A program made the position numbers and the translations under genes. A stretch of DNA of 64,000 bases from Marinospirillum alkaliphilum DSM 21637 (lineage in GTDB: Bacteria > Pseudomonadota > Gammaproteobacteria > Pseudomonadales > Halomonadaceae), in the NCBI RefSeq assembly GCF_900119735.1, contig NZ_FPJW01000001.1, positions 406,914-470,913 on the forward strand, given 5' to 3'. The stretch's first letter is position 1, and the number at the start of each line of letters is the position of its first letter. Of the stretch, positions 1 to 8,876 are shown piece by piece. Under the pieces are notes generated by a model. The model saw nothing but the letters and a program-made list of their open reading frames with translations, was not told the DNA's origin and searched no databases.

Positions 1-155
1 TTTGAGCGATGACGGGCGATAGCTGTAAAACCCAGGGATTCAAAAAGCTGGTGCAGTTGTTGTGGGTCTTCGGCTGTGTATTCAACAAACTCAAAGCCAT
101 CAGTCCCCATGGGATTGGCCGGAGTGATACAGGCCGGGTTGACAGGCAACGACAT
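1..155 (-). CDS. hppD: 4-hydroxyphenylpyruvate dioxygenase, N-terminal part (cut by window edge)
   Basis: Only the first 51 codons are present; the gene runs off the left edge. The enzyme is a non-haem iron dioxygenase that converts 4-hydroxyphenylpyruvate to homogentisate in tyrosine breakdown. The start ATG is at 155-153, behind an AGGAG ribosome site. After about 15 leader residues come NPMGTDGFEFVEYTAEDP and, further on, GFTAIARHRS. Both are the conserved opening of bacterial HPPD as I remember it (NPxGTDGFEFVE then GF...AKHRS). The metal ligands lie in the missing part. The family assignment is firm, although the fragment alone cannot show that the gene is intact. Confidence 0.85.
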   Translation of the reverse strand, partial: MSLPVNPACITPANPMGTDGFEFVEYTAEDPQQLHQLFESLGFTAIARHRS

Positions 156-305
156 GGTAAAGCTCCTGTTTTTTTATTGTTCTGAGAAGGGCTGTTAAAC
201 AGGAGTGTAGGTGTTGTCCGGTATTTTTCCACCTGTCGCCAGTGGGGTAAATGGCTATTAGCAGATGGTCTGACAGGATGAAGTCTAAGGCTTGATCAGG
301 GTGTT

Positions 306-551
306 TTAGTGGGGTTGTTCAGGTGGGGTACGGATTAATTTGCCTGCCAGTATCTGTAGTTTCGGAGCACCCAGCAGGATCAGTGCAAAGGCAATCGGCC
401 AGGCAATGTAAAAGGCACGCCACCAGCGGGCAATGAAATCACTGTCCATTCCGGTGTTCACCAGGGTGATGACAAAGGTCATGATGGTGACCATGTAAAT
501 GGACATGATGAAAGAAAAGACATAACGGGTATAACGGGGTGGAAACAGCAT
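306..551 (-). CDS. DUF2798 small membrane protein
   Basis: An 81-residue protein opening MLFPPRYTRYVFSFIMS, with two hydrophobic stretches (about residues 10-31 and 52-67) and the basic/aromatic linker RWWRAF between them. This is the layout of DUF2798 proteins, small inner-membrane proteins of unknown function. I chose the ATG at 551-549 because GGAG lies 8 bases upstream. The reading frame stays open further upstream, but that stretch is not hydrophobic and does not fit the family. The gene is divergent from the thioesterase pair at 729 and shares its promoter region. No function can be assigned. Confidence 0.75.
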   Translation of the reverse strand: MLFPPRYTRYVFSFIMSIYMVTIMTFVITLVNTGMDSDFIARWWRAFYIAWPIAFALILLGAPKLQILAGKLIRTPPEQPH

Positions 552-689
552 CAGTGACTCCAGCTTAATTAAGGATCTGCTTATTTTAAGAGCTCTGGGC
601 AGTTTTGCACAGGGCGATATCCCTGTGGAAGGCTTCCTGGTACTTCCCTCGCAAAACTTTTCAGAAAGGCTTTCTGTCGTTATGCTAGT

Positions 690-703
690 CAAACAAGTGT
701 TTG
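690..703. promoter_or_regulatory. PsrA-like operator (CAAAC-N4-GTTTG)
   Basis: The palindrome CAAACAAGTGTTTG lies 25 bases upstream of the thioesterase start at 729. Its arms CAAACA and TGTTTG are perfect inverted repeats. The pattern CAAAC-N4-GTTTG fits the box I recall for Pseudomonas PsrA, a TetR-type repressor released by long-chain fatty acids. A possible -10 (TATGCT, 681-686) would place the transcription start inside the palindrome, which suits a repressor. No PsrA gene is in the window; the regulator is inferred. Confidence 0.45.
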
Positions 704-728
704 TCTATGGACGCTGCTGGAAAGATCA

Positions 729-1208
729 ATGACCAATGAACAACGCCTGACGGGCTTAAAGCGTTTCATGACCCTGATTCCTCACTGCAAGATGCTGAAC
801 ATGCAGGTGGAAGCAGTCAGCGAAACAGATCTGGTGCTGTCTCTGGAAGGGGATCAGCGTTTTGTGGGTAATGCCCGTGATCAGCTGATTCACGGTGGAT
901 TGTTGACCGTGCTGATGGATACTGCCTGTGGTTCGGCAGCCATTCTGGCTTTGCCGGAACCGGAAGTCTGTCCAACCGTGGATTTACGGATGGATCACTA
1001 CCGGGCAGCCTCGGCCGGGCAAAGGCTTTTTTGTCGCGCCCGTGTGACGCATCTGGCGCGTCAGATCGTTTTTACCGAAGGATGGATCTGGCAGCAACAA
1101 GAGGATCATCCGGTCGCCAAGGGAACCGGTACTTTTATGCGCCTGGGCCCGGAACGTACTCCAAAAGGTTTTGCCCAGCATTTATTTGGTACCGGAGGTG
1201 CGGCATGA
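729..1208 (+). CDS. PaaI-type hotdog-fold thioesterase
   Basis: A 159-residue hotdog-fold protein of the PaaI/YbgC-like acyl-CoA thioesterase group. The motif IHGGLLTVLMDTACGSAA (about residues 54-71) is the hotdog helix, with the HGG turn at 55-57 and the acidic catalytic residue D64. The later TVDLRMDHYRAA strand is also typical. It probably hydrolyses an acyl- or aryl-CoA in the cytoplasm; the substrate cannot be read from sequence. Its TGA overlaps the ATG of the next hotdog gene, so the two are translationally coupled and may form a mixed oligomer. A PsrA-like palindrome upstream hints at control by fatty acids. Confidence 0.85.
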   Translation: MTNEQRLTGLKRFMTLIPHCKMLNMQVEAVSETDLVLSLEGDQRFVGNARDQLIHGGLLTVLMDTACGSAAILALPEPEVCPTVDLRMDHYRAASAGQRLFCRARVTHLARQIVFTEGWIWQQQEDHPVAKGTGTFMRLGPERTPKGFAQHLFGTGGAA

Positions 1209-1654
1209 ATGAGAGTGACCTGCAGTCCGGTCAGTTGGGTGAACGCCTGACAGCAACCACCATCAATGGTTGGTTTGATCTGATCCCTTACGCCCGATTG
1301 ATTGGTGTTCAGGCGCTGGAGCAGGGTGATGAACTCTTGTTCCAACTGCAGCCGGAAAGCAGCAATGTCGGTAATCCACTGTTACCTGCCTTGCATGGTG
1401 GGGTGGTGGCGGCCTTTATGGAAACCGCAGCAGTGCTGAGTGTGATGGCTCACACCGGTGGCAAGCGGGTGCCCAAGGTGATCGACTTCTCGATTGACTA
1501 CCTGCGATCTGCTCGTCTGGAACCGACGCTGGCCAGTTGCCAGTTGGGGCGGCTTGGCAAGCGGGTGGTGAATGTTTCTGTTGCGGCCTGGCAGGGTGAG
1601 CGACGTGATGAGCCGGTGGCACTGGCCAGAGCACACCTGGTATGGCCGGAATAA
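1205..1654 (+). CDS. second PaaI-type hotdog-fold thioesterase
   Basis: A 149-residue hotdog protein whose start ATG (1205-1207) overlaps the stop of the preceding paralogue. The conserved block LHGGVVAAFMETAAVLSV (about residues 63-80) has the HGG turn at 64-66 and E73 where the neighbour has aspartate. The segment KVIDFSIDYLRSA resembles the neighbour's TVDLRMDHYRAA, so the pair looks like an old tandem duplication. Paired hotdog thioesterases of this kind occur together in many gammaproteobacteria, but I do not know their substrate. The htpG promoter begins only 4 bases after this stop codon. Confidence 0.8.
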   Translation: MNESDLQSGQLGERLTATTINGWFDLIPYARLIGVQALEQGDELLFQLQPESSNVGNPLLPALHGGVVAAFMETAAVLSVMAHTGGKRVPKVIDFSIDYLRSARLEPTLASCQLGRLGKRVVNVSVAAWQGERRDEPVALARAHLVWPE

Positions 1655-1658
1655 AAGA

Positions 1659-1686
1659 CTTGAAATTCAGCTGAATGCCCCCATCT
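1659..1686 (+). promoter_or_regulatory. sigma-32 heat-shock promoter of htpG
   Basis: CTTGAAA at 1659-1665 and CCCCATCT at 1679-1686 are separated by 13 bases. They match the RpoH consensus (CTTGAAA, 11-16 bases, CCCCATNT) at every defined position. It lies just after the upstream thioesterase stop and about 49 bases before the htpG ATG, so htpG should be induced by heat independently of the thioesterase transcript. Confidence 0.85.
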
Positions 1687-1734
1687 ATGCGGATATCCCA
1701 ACCAACAACATGATGTTCAGGAGTCCGCATAATC

Positions 1735-3633
1735 ATGAGCCAGGCAGAAAAACAGACACTGGGTTTCCAGACGGAAGTCAAACAGCTGCTGCACCTGATG
1801 GTGCACGCACTTTATTCCAACCGCGAAATCTTTCTGCGCGAACTCATTTCCAATGCCTCAGATGCTTGCGACAAGCTGCGCTTTCAGGCGATTGCCCACC
1901 CGGCATTGCTGGAAGAAGATCCAGAGCTGCGGGTGCGTATCAGCTTTGATGAAAAAGCCGGTACCCTGACGCTGGAAGACAACGGCATCGGTATGGATCG
2001 TGAAGATGTGATTGCCAATCTGGGCACCATCGCCCGTTCAGGCACGGCCGAATTCATGAAGCAACTCACCGGCGATCAGAAAAAAGACTCCCACCTGATC
2101 GGCCAGTTTGGTGTCGGTTTTTATTCAGCCTTTATTGTGGCTGATGAAGTGACCGTGGAAACCCGTAAAGCAGGTGCTGCACTGGCTGATGCAGTGCGCT
2201 GGACTTCAAAAGGTGATGGTGAGTTCACCGTTGAGAGCATTGAGCGCGCGCCACGAGGCACCCGCATTACCCTGCAGCTGAAAGAAGATGCCAGCGAATT
2301 TGCCAATGGCTGGCGACTGCGCAACATCATTCACAAGTACTCGGATCACATCGGCTTACCGATCCAGTTGCAGAAGGATGTTGAGGTGGACTCCGAAGGC
2401 GAGCAGGCCAGTGCCGTTGAATGGGAAACCATCAACAAGGCCAATGCGCTGTGGACTCGCAGCAAGAGCGACATCAAGGAAGAAGAATACAAGGAGTTTT
2501 ACAAACACGTTGCTCATGACTTTGAAGATCCGCTGGACTGGAGCCACAACAAGGTGGAAGGCAAGCAAGAGTACACCTCTCTGCTGTATGTGCCAAAACG
2601 GGCACCCTTTGACCTCTATCACCGCGAAGCGCCACGTGGCCTGAAGCTTTATGTGCAGCGGGTATTCATCCTCGACAATGCCGAACAGTTCCTGCCGCTG
2701 TACCTGCGTTTTATCAAGGGTGTGGTGGATTCTTCTGACCTGCCGTTGAACATCTCCCGTGAGATTCTGCAGCAGAATCCGCAGATCGACAGCATGAAAA
2801 CCGCACTGACCAAGCGCGTGTTGAGCCTGCTGGAAAAAATGGCGGAAGACAAGGAAAAATATCAGGGCTTCTGGAAAGAGTTTGGCCAGGTATTGAAGGA
2901 AGGGCCGGGTGAAGACTATGCCAACCGTGAGCGCATTGCCGGTTTGTTGCGTTTCAGTTCCACCAGTGAAAATGAGCAGTCAGTCAGTCTGGCGGATTAT
3001 GTCAGCCGCATGAAGGAAGGTCAGGACAAGATTTATTACCTGGTGGGTGAAAGCCTGGCGCAGGTGAAATCCAGTCCGCACCTGGAAGTATTCCGTAAAA
3101 AAGGCATCGAAGTGCTGCTGCTGACCGATCGCATTGATGAGTGGCTGATGAGCCACCTGAATGAGTTTGATGGCAAGTCTTTTGTGGATGTGGCACGGGG
3201 TGATCTGGATCTGGGCGCGCTGGATTCTGAAGAAGATAAAAAGGCTCAGGAACAGGCCAGTGAAACCAAAAAAGACCTGCTGGAGCGCATCAAGAAGTCA
3301 CTGGAAGAGCGCGTCAGTGAAGTCAGGGTTTCCACTCGTCTGACTGATTCTCCGGCGGTGCTGGTGATTGGTGCAGGTGATCTGGGTGTGCAGATGCGCA
3401 AGATTCTGGAGGCAGCAGGTCAGAAAGCACCGGACAGCAAACCCATTCTGGAGATCAACCCAGGTCATCCGCTGATTGAGCGTCTGGAAGCTGAGCAGCA
3501 GGAAGGGCGTTTTGGTGAGCTGGCATTGCTGCTGTGTGACCAGGCGGCACTGGCCGCCGGTGAAAGTCTGGAAGATCCGGGCCAGTTTGTGCAGCGGCTC
3601 AACCGTTTGTTGCTGGAGCTGAGCAGCCACTGA
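1735..3633 (+). CDS. htpG: HtpG, bacterial Hsp90 chaperone
   Basis: A 632-residue Hsp90, close to the usual length. The GHKL ATPase domain shows [15 protein letters not shown] (36-50), DNGIGM (82-87), GTIARSGT (97-104) and [11 protein letters not shown] (123-133), the ATP-binding and lid motifs. The middle domain follows, with [11 protein letters not shown]-type catalytic-loop sequence, then the C-terminal dimerisation domain. HtpG is a cytosolic dimer that remodels client proteins with DnaK. Its start at 1735 is preceded by AGGAG. A strong sigma-32 promoter lies directly upstream and a hairpin terminator downstream, so it appears to be a single-gene heat-shock unit. Confidence 0.98.
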   Translation: MSQAEKQTLGFQTEVKQLLHLMVHALYSNREIFLRELISNASDACDKLRFQAIAHPALLEEDPELRVRISFDEKAGTLTLEDNGIGMDREDVIANLGTIARSGTAEFMKQLTGDQKKDSHLIGQFGVGFYSAFIVADEVTVETRKAGAALADAVRWTSKGDGEFTVESIERAPRGTRITLQLKEDASEFANGWRLRNIIHKYSDHIGLPIQLQKDVEVDSEGEQASAVEWETINKANALWTRSKSDIKEEEYKEFYKHVAHDFEDPLDWSHNKVEGKQEYTSLLYVPKRAPFDLYHREAPRGLKLYVQRVFILDNAEQFLPLYLRFIKGVVDSSDLPLNISREILQQNPQIDSMKTALTKRVLSLLEKMAEDKEKYQGFWKEFGQVLKEGPGEDYANRERIAGLLRFSSTSENEQSVSLADYVSRMKEGQDKIYYLVGESLAQVKSSPHLEVFRKKGIEVLLLTDRIDEWLMSHLNEFDGKSFVDVARGDLDLGALDSEEDKKAQEQASETKKDLLERIKKSLEERVSEVRVSTRLTDSPAVLVIGAGDLGVQMRKILEAAGQKAPDSKPILEINPGHPLIERLEAEQQEGRFGELALLLCDQAALAAGESLEDPGQFVQRLNRLLLELSSH

Positions 3634-3656
3634 TGGCTTCATCGCAACACTAAACT

Positions 3657-3690
3657 CAAGTCAGGCTCAATACAAATCGAGCCTGACTTG
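3657..3690 (+). terminator. stem-loop terminator after htpG
   Basis: A perfect 12-bp stem (3657-3668 with 3679-3690) and a 10-base loop lie 24 bases after the htpG stop. The T-tract that follows is short and interrupted, so termination strength is uncertain. Confidence 0.6.
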
Positions 3691-3855
3691 TATTTGATAT
3701 GTAATACTGATTGATTTATTTGTAACTATGGTATTTTTAAATCGATACCATTGAGAATTCTCATCATCTCTTCACCAGTTATTCTGGACAGCCTCAAATC
3801 ACCTCGGTAAAGTTTACTCATCAAAGCATTATAACGAACAAGGGTGGAGTGATTT

Positions 3856-4818
3856 GTGGAACGTAGAACACTTCTGAAAGCGCTGTCTGTCACTGGTTTT
3901 GTGGCGCTTGGCAGTGGCTCGGTGCTGCGCCAGATACATCTGAATAGCCAGTTGCAGGAAAGTTTTGGCATGGGTGCACTGCAAGGTCAGTGGGCAGCAT
4001 CCAACCTGCAGTATGGCATGGAAGATATTTTGCCAACTGAGTTGAGTCAGGCCCTTTCTGCTGTCCACCAGCAAGCTGCAGCTCAGGCTGCTGCCAGCGG
4101 TCAGAATGACGCCCAGACGCGCATTCGTTATTTTGAAAGCGTGTTTGATGATGACTACTTCCTGCCTGCCGACAAGCATGATGTCATGATGGCTGCTTAT
4201 CAGCGCCTGGATCGTGTGCAGTCCTATGTTGGACATGGCAACTTCAATCTGCTGTCTTTTGATGATGCCCTGCGTTTTGCACGTAACTATTCAGAAATCG
4301 GCGCCTTTACCCAGGCAGAGCTGGATTTCCTGGATGAGCTGTATCACACCGATGCACGCCTTTACGGTTTCTACGGTGAACGGGTCATGGATACCCTGAC
4401 TGCCAGTATTTCCCGCAAGGATGTGATTGGTGTTGGTCGTACCGGCCACTTCCTGTTCAAAGGCAAGTCAGAAGCCTTTTATGATCGACTGTTAAAAGAA
4501 GTCGGTGATGACCTGGTGCTGACGTCCGGTGTGCGTAGTATGGTTAAACAGATGCACCTGTTCCTGGCCAAGACGGAGCAGTCTGCCGGTAATCTGTCCA
4601 AGGCTTCACGCTCGCTGGCTCCGCCCGGTCACTCTTACCATGCTGTGGGCGACTTTGATGTGGGTAAGGTGGGCTTTGGTTATCGCAACTTCACTGATGA
4701 CTTTGCTGATACTGATGTCTACAAGCGTCTGCAGGATCTGGGTTTTGTCGAGATTCGCTACACCACAGACAATAACTATGGTGTTCGTTATGAGCCCTGG
4801 CATATTCAGGTCACTTGA
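3856..4818 (+). CDS. M15-family D-alanyl-D-alanine carboxypeptidase (VanY-like), probable Tat substrate
   Basis: A 320-residue zinc peptidase of the M15B (VanY) type, predicted to trim D-Ala-D-Ala peptidoglycan stems outside the cytoplasm. The zinc site is visible: S-x-H-x2-G-x2-D at residues 260-268 (ligands H262, D268) and EPWH at 313-316 (catalytic E313, ligand H316). The N-terminus ERRTLLKAL followed by a hydrophobic stretch to about residue 24 looks like a twin-arginine signal. The start is GTG, chosen because GGTGGAG lies 7 bases upstream. It is followed by a strong terminator and appears monocistronic. The long central region (50-220) is not part of the catalytic core. Confidence 0.8.
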   Translation: MERRTLLKALSVTGFVALGSGSVLRQIHLNSQLQESFGMGALQGQWAASNLQYGMEDILPTELSQALSAVHQQAAAQAAASGQNDAQTRIRYFESVFDDDYFLPADKHDVMMAAYQRLDRVQSYVGHGNFNLLSFDDALRFARNYSEIGAFTQAELDFLDELYHTDARLYGFYGERVMDTLTASISRKDVIGVGRTGHFLFKGKSEAFYDRLLKEVGDDLVLTSGVRSMVKQMHLFLAKTEQSAGNLSKASRSLAPPGHSYHAVGDFDVGKVGFGYRNFTDDFADTDVYKRLQDLGFVEIRYTTDNNYGVRYEPWHIQVT

Positions 4819-4834
4819 TGCAGCATTAGACAAG

Positions 4835-4874
4835 TACAACAAAAATCCCGGCCCTGGCCGGGATTTTTGTTGTA
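4835..4874 (+). terminator. strong intrinsic terminator after the M15 peptidase gene
   Basis: A 19-bp inverted repeat (4835-4853 with 4856-4874), GC-rich at its core and flanked by A- and T-runs. It can act in either direction, but only the plus-strand M15 gene needs it. Confidence 0.85.
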
Positions 4875-4913
4875 TGATGTAATTAATTGTTATCAATATT
4901 TCTGGTGTGCCTG

Positions 4914-5774
4914 ATGCAAGTGCCTGTAACCGAAAAACCTACAATTGCCGTACCACGCATTTTTCCGTTATTGATTCTGCTGTCCTTGCTGGTGGCGCTG
5001 GGTGCATTGGTCAATGAGTGGTTATCCCCCAGGCCTCAGTTAAAACCTTTTGATCTGGTCATTGCAGACCCCCTGAAACAGATGCCGGATTATTCACATA
5101 TCACCCATGTGCCCTGGCGAAAGGAGGCCTTTTTCAATGTGCTGTTGCCGCTGGTGGTTTATGAAAACCAGCGCATTGCCTGGCAGCGGGAGCAGTTATT
5201 GGCAGCGAAAGCCTTGTTGGACTCCGGGCAGGAACTGGTCACCAAAGACGAGAAGCTGGTGGCTGATATTGCCCGTTATTACGGATTGCAGTGGCCACTC
5301 ACTGAAAACGAATGGCTGACCCTGTTGCGACGCGCCGACCAGGTGCCTCTGGATCTGGTGTTGATGCAAGCCGCCAATGAGTCCGCCTGGGGGACCTCAC
5401 GTTTTGCGCAAGAAGGTAACAACCTGTTTGGGCAGTGGTGTTTCTCAGTGGGTTGTGGTCTGGTCCCTGAGCGACGGGTACCTGGCATGAATCATGAGGT
5501 GCGCCGTTTTGAAACAGTATTGGACAGCGTGCAGGCCTACATGCGTAACATCAATACCCACCGGGCTTATCGGCAATTGCGGTTGATTCGCCAGAACCTG
5601 CGTGAATCAGGCATTGAGGCTACGGGTGTTGATCTGGCACCGGGCTTGATCAGTTACTCAGAGCGTCGCCAGGCTTATGTGGATGAAGTCATTTCCATGA
5701 TCAACAGTAATCTGGCATTCATTGATCAGGCACTGCAGCTGTTGCTGGAGGAAGAAGTCAGCGCGACTCCCTGA
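4914..5774 (+). CDS. bax: Bax-type membrane-anchored glucosaminidase
   Basis: A 286-residue protein with one N-terminal membrane segment (about 14-33) and a C-terminal glucosaminidase domain of the Bax/FlgJ kind. The block QAANESAWGTSRFA (about 152-165) carries the catalytic glutamate E156, followed by NNLFGQWCF and a VQAYMRNINTHRAYRQLR segment typical of Bax. The protein would be held in the inner membrane facing the periplasm and cut the glycan strand. An upstream TTG in frame exists at 4887, but the ATG at 4914 gives a better signal-anchor; the ribosome site is weak in both cases. Bax proteins are poorly characterised. Confidence 0.8.
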   Translation: MQVPVTEKPTIAVPRIFPLLILLSLLVALGALVNEWLSPRPQLKPFDLVIADPLKQMPDYSHITHVPWRKEAFFNVLLPLVVYENQRIAWQREQLLAAKALLDSGQELVTKDEKLVADIARYYGLQWPLTENEWLTLLRRADQVPLDLVLMQAANESAWGTSRFAQEGNNLFGQWCFSVGCGLVPERRVPGMNHEVRRFETVLDSVQAYMRNINTHRAYRQLRLIRQNLRESGIEATGVDLAPGLISYSERRQAYVDEVISMINSNLAFIDQALQLLLEEEVSATP

Positions 5775-5841
5775 AGGTTTTGCTGCTGGTTTTACAGCTA
5801 TAGTTGAGTAAAATACTCTGTTATACCTGTTGGAGACCCGC

Positions 5842-7302
5842 ATGAAAACCCTGGCTCAATTGACGTTCAGTAACCGCTACAGCGGTCTGCCTGCATCATT
5901 TTACCAGCAGCGCCATCCAGGCCCACTGCAGGGACAGACCGCGCTGGTTGCTGTCAGCAGTGATGCTGCAGCGCTGCTGGATCTGGATCTGTGCCGTCAG
6001 GATCAACAGCAATTGCTTGATCTGCTCACCGGGCACTGGTTACCACCTGGTGCTTCTCCGCTGGCCATGAAATATGCAGGGCATCAGTTTGGTGTTTACA
6101 ACCCGGATCTGGGCGATGGTCGCGGTCTGTTACTGGGCGAGGTGGTCAACTGTCAGGGTGAATACTGGGATCTGCATCTGAAAGGAGCCGGTCAAACAGC
6201 CTATTCACGCTTTGCCGATGGTCGGGCAGTGCTGCGCTCCAGTATTCGTGAGTTTCTTGGCAGTGAAGCCTTGCATCATCTGGGCATTCCCACCACCCGT
6301 GCACTGGCGATTGCCGTGAGCAGCGAACCGGTCAGGCGCGAACGCTATGAAGCTGCCGCTACCCTGTTGCGTCTGGCACCCAGCCATATCCGCTTTGGTC
6401 ACTTTGAACATTTCTGTTATCAGGGTGACCGAACCGGTTTGCAGGTGCTGCTGGATTTTGTCATCAACAATCTTTATCCGCAGTTAAAGGACCACCCGGA
6501 CCCGGCGGCCGGATTACTGGCTGAAGTTCAGTCACGCACTGTGCGATTAGTGGCCAGATGGCAGGCCTATGGTTTCTGTCATGGCGTGTTGAACACCGAT
6601 AACATGTCAATTCTGGGTGAGACCTTTGACTTTGGCCCTTTTGCCTTTCTGGATCATTATGAGCCGGGTTATGTCTGTAATCACAGTGATGACCGGGGGC
6701 GTTATGCCTTCAACCGCCAGCCGGGTATCGTGCACTGGAATCTGGTGTGTCTGGGGCAGGCTTTGTTGCCACTCAGTGATGAAACCTCCATCCGGGCAGT
6801 GTTGGAGCGCTTTGCTGATGAATACCAGCAGCAGTATCAGCAGTTGATGGCAGCCCGTTTAGGCGTGGATGCCATTCAGGACTGGCCGTTGGTGGTTCGT
6901 TTTCTGGCTTTGTGTGAAGCTGGTGCCGCCGACTGGACCCGTGTTTTGCGTTTATTGGCTGAAGGGCAGCTGGAGCGGGCAGGCAGGCTGATGCAGGGGG
7001 ATCGCAACCAGCCACTGCAGGAGTGGTCTCGCTGGCTGCAGGACTGGCAGCAGCGGGTCGCCAACCACTGGCCGGATGCTGAAGTGCGTCGTAAACAATT
7101 ATGTCGTGTGAATCCTTGTGTATTGCCGCGCACTGGGATGTTGCAACAGGCCATCAGTCTGGCGGAGTCCGGTGATTTCAGTGAGGTGAATCGGTTGCTG
7201 GCAGTGTTGCGTGATCCCTTTGACCCTGATGGCAAATTGCCCGGAGATCTGGCAGGCCCACCAGCAGGCGCTGTGAGTCCCGTGTTGTCCTGCTCTTCTT
7301 GA
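5842..7302 (+). CDS. selO: SelO, pseudokinase protein AMPylase
   Basis: A 486-residue SelO/YdiU protein that transfers AMP from ATP to Ser, Thr or Tyr of target proteins, part of oxidative-stress protection. Conserved blocks are YAGHQFGVYNPDLGDGRG (about 78-95), LKGAGQTAYSRFADGR (113-128, K114), FCHGVLNTDNMSILG (246-259, D253 and N254) and DFGPF (263-267). The C-terminus LSCSS keeps the Cys-Ser-Ser tail that is Sec-Ser-Ser in animal SelO. The ATG at 5842 follows TGGAGA; an in-frame TTG at 5830 is too close to that site. It stands alone between bax and gpsA. Confidence 0.95.
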   Translation: MKTLAQLTFSNRYSGLPASFYQQRHPGPLQGQTALVAVSSDAAALLDLDLCRQDQQQLLDLLTGHWLPPGASPLAMKYAGHQFGVYNPDLGDGRGLLLGEVVNCQGEYWDLHLKGAGQTAYSRFADGRAVLRSSIREFLGSEALHHLGIPTTRALAIAVSSEPVRRERYEAAATLLRLAPSHIRFGHFEHFCYQGDRTGLQVLLDFVINNLYPQLKDHPDPAAGLLAEVQSRTVRLVARWQAYGFCHGVLNTDNMSILGETFDFGPFAFLDHYEPGYVCNHSDDRGRYAFNRQPGIVHWNLVCLGQALLPLSDETSIRAVLERFADEYQQQYQQLMAARLGVDAIQDWPLVVRFLALCEAGAADWTRVLRLLAEGQLERAGRLMQGDRNQPLQEWSRWLQDWQQRVANHWPDAEVRRKQLCRVNPCVLPRTGMLQQAISLAESGDFSEVNRLLAVLRDPFDPDGKLPGDLAGPPAGAVSPVLSCSS

Positions 7303-7414
7303 GCGGGGTCAGTGACTCTTTTGCAATCCTTTACAAGCCGATGCGTTTCCATGGCCTCAGATGAGTTAGAATAAAAGCCATTATTTTGTTCAATCTGATG
7401 CATTAAGGAATTTC

Positions 7415-8479
7415 ATGGCTTCAGAGCGCCTTGTCACTGTGCTGGGTGGTGGCAGTTTTGGTACCGCACTGGCTTCCATTGTTGCCAATAATGGTTATGC
7501 CACCCGTCTCTGGGTTCGTGACCCGGAGCTTGCCGTACATATTAATCAGCAGCACCGTAACCCACGTTATTTATCGGATCTGGTGTTGCCTGAATCCATT
7601 CAGGCCACTGCATCGCTGCAGCAGGCCCTGGAAGGTGCCGAACTGGTCTTTCTGGCAATTCCCAGCAAGGGATTTGCCCAGGTGCTCGATCAGGCGCTGC
7701 CTTACCTGCATCCGGATCAGTTGTTGGTCAGTACCACCAAGGGATTTGAGGAACAGGGATTTCGCCTGATGAGTCAGGTGATGGAGCAGAAAACCGGTTT
7801 TAAACATCTGGGGGTGTTATCCGGGCCCAATCTGGCTGGTGAGCTGGCTCAGAAACAACTCACCGCAACCGTCATTGCCAGTCCGGATGACCTGACCCGT
7901 GCCACAGTCCAGCAAGTCCTCGGCAATCGATATTTCAGGGTTTACGCCAATACCGATATGTATGGTGCAGAGCTGGGTGGTGCCTTGAAGAATATTTATG
8001 CCATCGCAGCGGGTATGGCTTCTGCCCTGGGCATGGGTGAAAACACACGTAGCATGTTGATGACCCGGGCGCTGGCTGAAATGAGCCGCTTCGCGGTCAG
8101 CCTGGGTGCCAACCCAATGACTTTTCTGGGTTTGTCCGGTGTGGGTGATCTGATCGTGACCTGTTCATCACCTTTGTCACGTAATTTCAGGGTCGGGCAG
8201 GCCCTGGGCCGTGGGCAATCGCTGGATCAGATTGTGGCATCACTTGGCCAGGTTGCAGAGGGTGTCAATACCGTTCGTCTGGTGAAGCATAAAGCCGATG
8301 AAATGGGGATTTACATGCCTTTGGTGCAGGCACTGTACCTGGTGTTGTTTGAAGGGCACCAGCCGACCGAAGTTGCTGGTTCAATGATGGGGCGAGAGCA
8401 GAGCACTGACGTGGAATTTGTATTGCCCCATGATGAAGTGGTTAAATCAGCAAGAAACATCACTCGAGTCGACACCTGA
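7415..8479 (+). CDS. gpsA: NAD(P)H-dependent glycerol-3-phosphate dehydrogenase
   Basis: A 354-residue enzyme that reduces dihydroxyacetone phosphate to sn-glycerol 3-phosphate, the backbone of phospholipids. The Rossmann motif GGGSFG is at 11-16, STTKG at 106-110, and the catalytic helix [12 protein letters not shown] (about 189-200) carries the active lysine K192. It is slightly longer than the E. coli enzyme (339). AAGGAA precedes the ATG. The next gene starts 17 bases after its stop, so gpsA, the DUF4389 gene and the hydrolase at 8877 may be one operon. In other gammaproteobacteria gpsA is also commonly followed by a DUF4389 gene. Confidence 0.97.
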   Translation: MASERLVTVLGGGSFGTALASIVANNGYATRLWVRDPELAVHINQQHRNPRYLSDLVLPESIQATASLQQALEGAELVFLAIPSKGFAQVLDQALPYLHPDQLLVSTTKGFEEQGFRLMSQVMEQKTGFKHLGVLSGPNLAGELAQKQLTATVIASPDDLTRATVQQVLGNRYFRVYANTDMYGAELGGALKNIYAIAAGMASALGMGENTRSMLMTRALAEMSRFAVSLGANPMTFLGLSGVGDLIVTCSSPLSRNFRVGQALGRGQSLDQIVASLGQVAEGVNTVRLVKHKADEMGIYMPLVQALYLVLFEGHQPTEVAGSMMGREQSTDVEFVLPHDEVVKSARNITRVDT

Positions 8480-8496
8480 CTCTGGAGAAATGACCA

Positions 8497-8844
8497 ATGA
8501 GTTCAACAAGTATCAAAGAACGCCTCAAGGATGAAAGCTACTGGTTGCGCCTGCCGTTTATGGTGTTGTTTTTTCTGGCCTGGAAACTCACTGAGCTGGT
8601 ACTGATTGGTGTGATTCTGGTGCAGGTGGTTTACCGCCTGGTGATGGGTGAACCACAACAGCAGCTGCAGCAGTTTGGTTCCCAGCTGACGGTTTATGCT
8701 TACCAGCTTTTCCGCTACCTGACCTTCAACACTGATACCAAGCCTTTTCCATTCAGTGAATGGCCGGAAACCGAACAGCCGGACAGCAATCCTTATATGC
8801 CACATAATCCGCCGGATGACAGTGATTCCACTGCGGGCCACTGA
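8497..8844 (+). CDS. DUF4389 membrane protein
   Basis: A 115-residue protein with a long hydrophobic stretch at about 16-47 (LRLPFMVLFFLAWKLTEL then VLIGVILVQVVYRLV), followed by the signature QFGSQLTVYAYQLFRYLTFNTD and a proline-rich tail. This is the layout of DUF4389 proteins, which have no known function. It lies 17 bases after gpsA, with a plausible GGAGA ribosome site. A role tied to phospholipid synthesis is only suggested by the neighbour. Confidence 0.8.
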   Translation: MSSTSIKERLKDESYWLRLPFMVLFFLAWKLTELVLIGVILVQVVYRLVMGEPQQQLQQFGSQLTVYAYQLFRYLTFNTDTKPFPFSEWPETEQPDSNPYMPHNPPDDSDSTAGH

Positions 8845-8876
8845 AAAAGAGTGAAGCATACACCGGAGGGTATCTG

